A stretch of 62,500 bases of DNA, from NCBI GenBank assembly GCA_012295275.1, contig CM022667.1, forward strand, positions 2,709,501 through 2,772,000, written 5' to 3'. Below the pieces are notes generated by a model, which saw nothing but the letters and a program-made list of their open reading frames with translations, did not search any database and was not told the origin of the DNA. Of the stretch, positions 1 through 62,500 are shown piece by piece; position 1 is the stretch's first letter; the number at the start of each line of letters is the position of its first letter. The position numbers and the translations under genes were made by a program. Origin of the DNA: Chrysomallon squamiferum (Eukaryota > Mollusca > Gastropoda > Neomphalida > Peltospiridae).

Positions 1-1239
1 GCACTCTTCAAACCACACAATAATTTTTTTATCATTCAGTAGAATAACAGGTCATCTGAGTAACCAGCTCCCATTACTGGACAGTAAAATCAGTGTGACG
101 TCACAAACGTGTTTGTAATGGCCGACAGTGAGTTCCGCCAATCTTTGTTCAGTTAGACAAAAATATCGATGTTACTTAGTCGTTTCGTTTTGTACGATTC
201 TCCGTTCTTTGTTCGAAAGCTTTTAGACATATTATGTATTTCCTTGATGTTATTGCAGCTGATGTAGTCTGGTATTCTGAAGACATCTTGTATTGTTATG
301 GGTTAATCGGATTTGGTGCAGTGAGCCGTTAATTTACAGTTGCTTTCGTGTCTGGCGATTCAGTTTGTTCATACCGATAAATAAATAAATAAATAAATAA
401 AAGCGATTAATTTCGTACAGAGACTGTACGTCTTGATTAAAAACAATTTTGAATCTAGATTTTTTGCAATGACATTATTATAAAGGATTTTTCCCTTCCC
501 AAAACAAAATGTAATAATACTCTCAGGTTTATTTAAAAAAATAAATGCATCACTAATTTATTGTATATAAAGCAAACAGATGATGTTATAAACAAAAATA
601 CATCATCTAAGTGGTAATGTGGAAGCGGCTCGTTTATTTTCAATTGTTACTTTCAACTCATTTGACTGTTAATTGTTTATGTTCATGTCATTGGGACTCA
701 CTGACATTTGTACATGAAAAAACAAGTCGCATGTCATTGTCGTTGTCGTTGTTGTTGTTGTTGTTGTTATTATTATTATTATTCATTTTTATATATAATT
801 TATTTTATCTTTTTATTATTATTTATAAAAAAAAAATGTAATAATACCAGATTTATATTATTAAAGAACTGACAGATTATTTCATTTATAATGTATTAAG
901 CTCTTGAGTTAACTGTGCAAAATTAAAATTTAAAAGAAACGATCGGTGCAAATACAGATAATCTATTTTTAAAAATTCCTATTTGTGTTTTTAGTATAAG
1001 ATACACGCCTGAAGACGTTATTACAAGTTACCTAGTGCGAATTCGGCTTTAGAAGGAAAACTGTATTTTTTACCGAAACAACCAACAAGATAGAAACTTG
1101 TACCATATACATATTATTACAATTCTAAACACGAAGATGAAGATTTAGAACAAGAAAGAACGATAAACGTAAAGCGAAAACTGATAATAATATAAAAAAA
1201 AAAAAAATTTTTTTGTATATTGTGTATTTAGGAATGAAG

Positions 1240-1390
1240 ATTAGGTTGTCTGAGTAGCCGCTGAACATAGATACTATTCCGGAACGCAGTGACACAGGAG
1301 GTCGTTGTCCAATCATGACCTCACAAAGGTCATATGCAGCTGACGAGACTGGAAAAAAATGCACCCATTCATCCGCAACCCGGAGACGGT
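1240..1390. repeat. Dispersed repeat, copy 1
   Basis: The stretch with GTGACACAGGAGG, TGTCCAATCA and CCGGAGACGGTCGATGA is a diverged copy of sequence at about 6350-6437, which has ATGACACCGGAGG, AGTCCAATCA and CCGGAGACGAATGATGA in the same order. A weaker third relative may lie near 80-130. This is an interspersed repeat of unknown class. No terminal structure is visible. Confidence 0.4.
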
Positions 1391-1504
1391 CGATGACTAT
1401 AATAGAAAAATATCAAACATCATTCTTAAATCAACGGTTGCTTTCTCTTTTTAAAAAGCACCTTTATACACTCGTTTTTTGTTTTTGTTTTTAATATAAA
1501 CAGA

Positions 1505-1740
1505 CAAATGTTTTCGATTCATCAGAACATCCTACATTCATACACGCGTTTGTACCTTTCAATGTAACAATTGGCCCTTTACAGCTTTCATTGCTTGAAA
1601 CAATATTTTTCTTTTGTTTTCGTTTCATCAGCGCATCCTACATTCATGCGCACGTTTGTACTAGTTAAACGCAAAACAATACGTTTGGCCCTTTACATCG
1701 TTCGTTGCTTGATGCAGTACATTTCTTTTGCATCACGTAG
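1505..1740. repeat. Tandem duplication, unit about 106 bp
   Basis: Two diverged copies follow one another. Each contains CATCCTACATTCAT (near 1528 and 1634), then an ACGTTTGTAC-like stretch and TTGGCCCTTTACA. The only open frame across it is short and looks accidental. Confidence 0.6.
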
Positions 1741-2250
1741 TTTGTTGTTGCATGACTAAAACAACCGTAAAGGTGGGGTTTTTTTCACAGTTAAGAGATG
1801 CTGACGATTGTGTGTTCAAAACAATGGGAAATAAATGAAAACAGAAGTTAGTGTTTGTAGGAATGTCGGTAAAATGGTTGTCTTACTGCGCTTTTTGTCT
1901 ACCATTGTTTTTATAACATACATACAGCCACAGACACACACACACAGACACATACACACACACTATTATTATTATAAATATTATTATTATTATTTTACAT
2001 TCTTGATTCTGTACAAATGTTTTCTTTTCAAAGTCATTATCACGCACATGTATACATCTGTTTTTCAGATGAAACCTCGTCTTTATTTTCCATACGCAGA
2101 GGCAGAACAAGAACAAAATCTCAACACACAGGACTAACATTTAGAAGACCTAATAATACAAGCGATATGGTAAAACTGATAACAGACCTGACCTAGAGAA
2201 ACAGAACTCTTTACCAATTACTGAAATTTGTACCTAAACAGAAGGAAAAG

Positions 2251-3583
2251 ATGAACATGAAATATTTTTATTTCATTATAATTGGTGAGTATTTTTTATT
2301 TATTTATTTATTTATTTATTTGTTTTACAACAGTTTCAGTTTATATCAGCATATAGCCAAAATGTATTTTTCTATACTGACAAGCGATTCTTTCGTTTAT
2401 GTAAGGAGTTCAATCTTTACCAATAATAAAGTATGACAATGACATTAAACACATTTTTATTAAGTCAAGACACTGTCGACTTATTCCTTCTTTTTTGTCC
2501 TTTTTATTTACAATCATTATTTTAATATTTTTCATAGTCCAGCAATACCTCGGATTAACGATGTAATAGGCTCCAAATGATCGATCGTTAAGTGAGGTAT
2601 CGTTAAGAGGGAGACTAATTTACATGTACTGCTTTAGCACAATTGACTGAACTAAAAACTAATGAAAGACGAAAGAAAAACACGGGCATTGTACCCATTT
2701 GTACCATTTATTTCAAGCAATTAACTATTAAATTTCTATTTATTATAATTTGTAAAAACAAATATCGTTAAAGCGAGAGATCGTTAAGCGAGGTATTAGT
2801 GTATTCTAATTATCGCGAGATATTCTCGAGTCTTTATTAACAATTTAAAATTGATTTTACTCTATTCTTTCTTTAATGTTTTATTTTCAGTTTTGGTTTA
2901 CAATGCGAACAGCAAGCCAGAAACCCCGGATAATGTGATGCCCATTTCAGTGAGTTACGAAGAAGGAAATGACGACTGCGAAAAGAAAATCCTTGGCAAA
3001 CTGTATTACGCTGACATCGTACTAAACGCCGAACGTCAGGCGGTTCAGCTCGAAGGCAAGTCACGATCGTATATTGTGATCGAAAACGACAAGAAGTTCG
3101 ACAAGAAAGACATATGCTGGATTTTTCACGTTTATCCCGAACTCTCGCAAGACGCCGTTCTTCTCGAGTACGAAGGGAAAAACAACGGGCCCGGAGTTCA
3201 GCTGTCGCAAGCTGGCGATGCCCTCAAGTTGAAGGTCATCGACAAAGACGGAAATTTCGTCGACGAAGTGGTGGAAGAAAACCTCCTGGACATCGGGCAG
3301 TGGAATCTGGTCGGGTTTCGCTATGATTCGGGCAAAGGTGAAATCGATTTCGTCAAAAACAAAACGTTTCGTTCGTTCGCTGTTGCAAAAAACGTAAAGG
3401 CGAACGTTGACGGGAATGTCCGAATGGGCGCTGCAACTAACGGAAGTTTTCCGTTTAAAGGTTTAATTGACTGCGTAATGTTCTACAAAAAATTCAAAAC
3501 GAACAAGGATTTCGAAACGGATTGTGACGTGATGACAAAACCCAAGAAAAAAGGTAAAAATATTTTTTGTGTAAATGCTTCTG

Positions 3584-3653
<70 letters not shown>

Positions 3654-4658
3654 ATGTATATGCGTATGTATGTACGGATGGACGGATAGATGTATGTATG
3701 TATGTATAGATGGATGTGTCTTTGTATTTAGGTATTTAAGTATTTACTTACGAATGTAATTAACGTTTTTTCTATCAATCTGTCTATATATCCATTTATT
3801 TAATTTATTAACGTAATTTTTTTTTATACTTCTATTCATTTATTTACTTAAGCACATATTTATTTACGTATTTATTTATTGTAATAATTTTCTTTATCAG
3901 TATGTACTAAATCCTTTACACCAACTACAACACCAACTACAACACCAACTACAACACCATCAACAACAGTGACGACTACACTGACAAGTACAGAGGAACT
4001 GACAAGTACAGAGGAACCAACAACTACAACATCTCTTGTGACAACATCAGGTATTCTTAGTTTTCTTAATAAATAAAATGGACGATCATATTATATTGAA
4101 TGAATATTGTGATGCGTGGGTAAGATGATGATGGTAAATATAATAAGAATAAGAAGAAATAAAGAACAACAGTAATAACAATAACAACAACAACAACAGC
4201 AGCAGCAACAAAAATAATAACATTTTGATATTCCAAATTAACGTAATAGAAAATCGTCTAACAGAATGATAATATTGATGACGACGATGATGATGATAAC
4301 AACTTGGTCATCACAATAAAAAAAAGATGATGGTAATGATAACGATGGTGATGATGAAAAGTACTGACAATAACCACTACACGTTTAATTTTTTGCAGAT
4401 AACTGTGTATCAACTGCTGGTCAGCAGTGTATGATGTACAAGAAAACGGACGACAACAAAACCATTGACACGTCATCAGGCACGATTCTACGACTGGTCA
4501 GCCTGTCCGTGGTCCGGTGTGCTGGACGCTGCCTGCAGGACGGGTACTGTGTTCAGTTCTCGATAGATCGCGCTGGAACTTGCAAACTGGCCGCGCAAAA
4601 CGACGTCAATCTGGTACCTTCGCTGCATTCGTCTGTTTACGCAATACTGCGAAACTGA
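2251..4658 (+). CDS. Secreted LamG-like / Thr-rich / PAN (apple)-like protein, four exons
   Basis: Exons 2251-2284, 2891-3553, 3901-4050 and 4399-4658 join in frame (all introns phase 1, GT-AG) into 368 codons ending in TGA. Exon 1 starts at ATG 2251 and gives MNMKYFYFIII, the start of a signal peptide completed by VLVYNA in exon 2. Residues about 35-230 form a concanavalin/LamG-type domain: KKDICWIFHV, then QWNLVGFRYDSGKGEIDF and GLIDCVMFYK. Residues about 233-282 are a Thr/Pro stalk (TTTP repeats), probably O-glycosylated. Residues about 284-368 resemble PAN/apple, with cysteines in CAGRCLQDGYCVQF and AGTCKL. Reading exon 2 upstream without splicing would need a TTG start at 2851 inside a pyrimidine tract, so I prefer 2251. 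The protein should be extracellular; LamG and PAN domains often bind sugars or proteins. Ligand and role are unknown. The gene converges on the giant minus-strand gene. Confidence 0.85.
2541..2802. mobile_element. MITE-like element with terminal inverted repeats
   Basis: The left end has AATACCTCGGATTAACGAT at 2544-2562. The right end, read on the other strand, has AATACCTCGCTTAACGAT at 2780-2797, so the ends are imperfect inverted repeats of about 20 bp around a 250-bp AT-rich core without coding capacity. Subterminal GTTAAGTGAGGTATCGTTAA repeats the theme. The ends resemble pogo/Tigger-type Tc1-superfamily termini, which is inference. I see no clear target-site duplication. It sits in intron 1 of the LamG/PAN gene. 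Confidence 0.6.
3582..3720. repeat. (TG)n and (TATG)n microsatellite
   Basis: A GT-dinucleotide run is followed by TATG and GGAT tetranucleotide runs in intron 2 of the LamG/PAN gene, close behind its donor at 3554. The reading frame of exon 2 stays open through the GT run, which gives a spurious Cys/Val tail. Confidence 0.85.
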
Positions 4659-4659
4659 G

Positions 4660-5300
4660 TGCAAACAGTCCTACGTTGTTTACGTTACGTCGACGTCAAG
4701 CAAAAATTGAAATAGGAAAATACTCTGTGTAGATTCTGATGATCAAACACATTAATCAAGCGGAACCAAATGTAAATATGTGTACGGTGGTCACCTAACG
4801 ACCACAACGTGAACGTCGACGTCAGCAAAAATTTATAAGTAGTATAATCTGTACAGATTCTAACGAACAAAGCATTGACCTAGCGAAACCAAATGTAAAC
4901 AGTGTGCGTTGTTTATCTAACGACGTCAACGAGGACGTCCACTACAGCAATAATTAAAATATACTACTCTGTACAGATTCCAACGAAGAAGGCATTGACA
5001 TAGCCAAGCTGAAGTAAACTGTGGATGTTGTTTAACAACAACAACAACAAAACATTAATATATTATACTCTGCATAAATTGTAATGAACAAGGCATTATG
5101 GCTGATAAATTTGACGTGGACAGTACATGTTATTTACTTAACAACGACACTAACGGCGAGACAGCAACAAGAAGAAAATAATGAACATTTTCTTCTCTGT
5201 ATAGATTCTACTGAATAAGGCATATATTGTTTTCTTAATAACAACGACGACAACGATAATAAAACAATGAACAAACTACATTATACTCTAGACTGTTCTA
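4660..5300. repeat. Degenerate tandem repeat of about 120 bp, about 5 copies
   Basis: A CTCTGTA(C/T)AGATTC-like segment recurs near 4723, 4849, 4967, 5069 and 5195. Each copy is followed by AACGAA-like, GCATTGAC-like and TGTTATTTA/CTAACGAC-like stretches. The array begins immediately behind the TGA at 4656-4658, so it probably forms the 3' UTR of the LamG/PAN gene. Possible polyadenylation signals are ATTAAA at 4953-4958 and AATAAA at 5258-5263. Confidence 0.6.
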
Positions 5301-5379
5301 AAATTAGTTACTATTTACGTGGTAACAAAGACGATGAAAATCTATCATTTTTACTTAGAAAGTGAAACTATTGAAAACT

Positions 5380-5411
<32 letters not shown>

Positions 5412-5419
5412 AGAAACGG

Positions 5420-5735
5420 CAATACGGTTCGACTGTTTATGCAGTAAAAACTGAAAATGTACTACTGTTTAGTAAAAGAAACTGAAATTGTTCTGTGGTT
5501 TATGTAATAAAAGAAATTCAAAATGTTCTGTGCTTTATTAATAGAAGAAACTGAAAATGTTCCACTGTTTATTAACGAAACTGAAAATATTTTATTGTTT
5601 AATAAAAAAGTAAAAATATTCTACTGTTTAATAAAAGAAACTGAAAATGTTCTATTGTTTATGTAATAAAAGAAACTGAAAACGTTCTATTGTTTATGTA
5701 ATAAAAGAAACTGAAAACGTTCTTTTCTTTTTATA
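5420..5735. repeat. Minisatellite, unit about 36-40 bp
   Basis: About eight imperfect copies contain GAAACTGAAAATGTTC, TACTGTTTA and AATAAAAG in that order. They lie between the two convergent genes, and no coding sequence is seen there. Confidence 0.65.
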
Positions 5736-6168
5736 TAACTGAGACAGAATGTATTTTGAGTCTTAATTACAAAAACTATGAAAATATTCTGGTTATGCAA
5801 CAGAAACTTGTAGAATATTCTTCTATTTTAAAGACACCAAACTATGAGAAAGTTCTGCTGTTGTTACGTAAAATAACACAGAAGTAAGAAAATATACATA
5901 CATACATAAGTACAGAAACATACATACATACATACATACAGGTTTGGCTTGAAAAGGTTTCAAGAATTATTTCGATTAAGAAGGCATTCGAAGTAAAGAT
6001 ATATACACAATAATCATATGAACATTCCTTAATAAGAAGAAAAGGGGCGTTAACAATGTGTGTTGTTTCTTAAGAACCTAAACAAAAATATACGACTTTC
6101 CCGTAGGTTTCACTAAACAAGCCATTTCTGTTTATATGTGACTAGTACTCTCTCTCTCTCACTCACTC

Positions 6169-6204
<36 letters not shown>

Positions 6205-6349
6205 AATATAATAATAATAATATAAATAAAATGTGCACTTTTTATCAAGCAATGCATAGTATTCTTCTACGAATGAATGTTTGTACATAAACAGGTATTT
6301 AGCAATGGATATTATCTTGTCTTATGTTGGTCCAACTGCACTTTTACTT

Positions 6350-6437
6350 ACTAAAGTAATGACACCGGAGGACAAAGTCCAATCAGCACCTCAAAAACGT
6401 ATGACTCCCATTTGCTTATACTCCGGAGACGAATGAT
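6350..6437. repeat. Dispersed repeat, copy 2
   Basis: This is the diverged partner of the stretch at about 1270-1390, described there. Class unknown. Confidence 0.4.
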
Positions 6438-6448
6438 GAACCATTCGA

Positions 6449-6695
6449 TTGAGAGAAACTTTTATATCTGTTTGTGTGTGTATTTGTATGCATGTATACA
6501 TGTGTGTGTATGTGTATGTGTGTGTGTCTGTTTCTATTGAGAGAAACTTTTATATCTGTTTGTGTGTGTATTTGTATGCGTGTATACAGGTGTGTGTATG
6601 TGTATGTGTGTCTGTTTCTATTGAGAGAAACGTTTATATCTGTTTGTGTGTGTATTTGTATGCATATATATATGTGTATGTTTGTGTTGTGTATC
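6449..6695. repeat. Three tandem copies of an 84-88 bp GT-rich unit
   Basis: GAGAGAAAC(T/G)TTTATATCTG starts each copy, near 6451, 6538 and 6622, followed by a GT-rich tail. The two open frames running through it are low-complexity Cys/Val/Tyr strings and not genes. Confidence 0.8.
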
Positions 6696-6944
6696 TAAGT
6701 AAATTCCGAACATAATAAAATACGTTAAATATATAATTAATCTGCATCTGTAATACATTTCTGCAAACAAATATTTAATTCTGTAATAATACAGTTTAAT
6801 GATGATTTAAACAAATAATTATAATAATCATAATCAACAATAATTTATGAAAACAAAATATTTTAATAACATAAAAGTTAACAGACACCAAATAAATAAA
6901 AAAACAATTGCAACTGTTTGAATAAATGAACTATTGAAGATGTT

Positions 6945-7466
6945 TTGATTGTTTAAAATCTACTGCTGTTGCTGTTTTGACTATACAAAAACTATTGTGA
7001 TTGATTGACTATACAGAAACTATTGTGTTTTCTTGACTATACAGAAACTATTGTTGTTATTTTGATTACATAGAACTATTGTTGTTTTGACTATATATAT
7101 ACTATTGTGACTTCTTTGACTATACAGAAACTATTGTTGTTATTTTTACTATACACAAACTATTGCTTTTAATCTGAGTATGCAGAAAATATTATTGTTA
7201 TTTTGACTATACAGAAACTATTGTGATTGTTTTGATTATATAGCAACTATTATGGTTATTTTGACTATAGAGAAACTATTAAAATGTTTTGACTATACAG
7301 AAACTATTAAATTGTTTTGAAATAATTATGGTTGGTTTGAAATAATTATGGTTGGTTTGACTATAAAGAAACTATTATGGCTGTTTTGACTACAGAGAAA
7401 TTATTGTTGTTGTTTTGACTACACAGAAACTATTGTTGTTATTTTGTTTATACAGAAACTGTTTTA
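6945..7466. repeat. Minisatellite in the 3' flank of the giant gene
   Basis: TGACTATACAGAAACTATTG recurs about 14 times with a period near 30-35 bp, ending right beside the stop codon of the giant minus-strand gene. It probably forms much of that gene's 3' UTR. I see no AATAAA on the minus strand in the first 600 bp. ATTAAA at 6867-6862 is the first plausible signal. Confidence 0.65.
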
Positions 7467-62183
<54,717 letters not shown>

Positions 62184-62500
62184 CTGTGCATTTCGGACAG
62201 ACAGAAAAAAAAAAGTATTTTTTTAATGATTAATGAACACTTTCAGCCATTACTATGTTTATAATATTGTTTATAGTATTTGCAATATTGTTTAACGTAT
62301 GTGTATATACAGACAAACACACACATACAAACACACACACACTCACACAATAGACTCATACATACAGTCTATCTATGCCGATAGACAGACAGATAGATTA
62401 GAGATAGATACACAGACAGACAGACAGACAGATAGATAGATAGATAGACAGATAGATAGATAGATAGTCAGATAGATAGATAGATATACGTTACAAAAAA

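Larger units (their letters stand above)
1..2250. other. Non-coding region upstream of the LamG/PAN gene
   Basis: No convincing coding exon is visible on either strand. The region is AT-rich, with short (GTT/ATT)n at about 735-785 and an A/T homopolymer pair near 1194-1215. A palindromic GTGACGTCAC, which contains the CRE/ATF core, lies at 95-104, but no TATA box or start site can be tied to it. Any promoter or 5' UTR of the gene starting at 2251 must lie here or be spliced in from here. I cannot place it. Confidence 0.5.

Noticed and set aside
95-104. CRE/ATF palindrome as the promoter of the plus-strand gene
   Set aside because: A single 10-bp motif 2 kb from the start codon, with no TATA box, initiator or CpG context, is not enough evidence.
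611-841. Short open frame with a Leu-rich tail
   Set aside because: The tail is a (GTT/ATT)n run, there are no splice signals around it and the composition is not protein-like.
2851-2890. Translation start at 2851 for the LamG/PAN gene
   Set aside because: It would begin at TTG within an intronic pyrimidine tract. ATG 2251 with a good donor and a matching acceptor gives a proper signal peptide.

Overview
This looks like animal nuclear DNA: it has spliced genes with GT-AG introns, very dense microsatellites, tRNA-derived SINE-like pieces, a decayed Tc1/mariner transposase, a MITE and a fragment of U2 snRNA. The AT-rich, simple-repeat-laden introns and the LamG/PAN and VWC/ShKT gene types fit a lophotrochozoan, most likely a mollusc. 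That placement is inference; no diagnostic species marker is visible.

Layout. Positions 1-2250 are non-coding and repeat-bearing. A four-exon plus-strand gene (2251-4658) encodes a secreted protein of 368 residues: signal peptide, LamG/concanavalin-like domain, Thr-rich stalk and PAN/apple-like domain. From 4659 to 7466 lies a convergent intergenic region full of minisatellites. From 7467 to at least 62183 the whole minus strand is one giant gene. Its stop codon is at 7467-7469, and its 5' end lies beyond the right edge of the window.

The giant gene. I resolve 70 exons, about 14.2 kb of coding sequence and roughly 4,700 residues, with no transmembrane segment. In transcript order it encodes ShKT-1, ShKT-2, a 27-nt linker exon, VWC-1, VWC-2, ShKT-3, VWC-3 to VWC-29 (ShKT-4 fused to the last), ShKT-5 to ShKT-7, a 54-nt linker exon, VWC-30, VWC-31 and stop. 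Each ten-cysteine VWC domain is split over two exons. Exon a carries C1-C5 (phase 1 in, phase 2 out) and exon b carries C6-C10 plus a Pro/Gly/Thr-rich spacer (phase 2 in, phase 1 out). Two exon-b spacers are hugely expanded: about 48 copies of a 19-residue Tyr/Pro-rich repeat (VWC-21) and six copies of a 32-residue Gly/Thr-rich repeat (VWC-25). The product should be a secreted, disulfide-rich modular protein of matrix, mucus or adhesive type. Its actual function is unknown.

Seven exons carry a coding lesion as written: six single-base indels, each in a short homopolymer, and one premature stop in a rearranged exon. Intact splice sites and phases elsewhere favour assembly error for the indels. 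The introns hold mobile-element relics and several tandem repeats whose unit is copied from an exon edge together with its splice site, which is the most unusual genomic pattern here.
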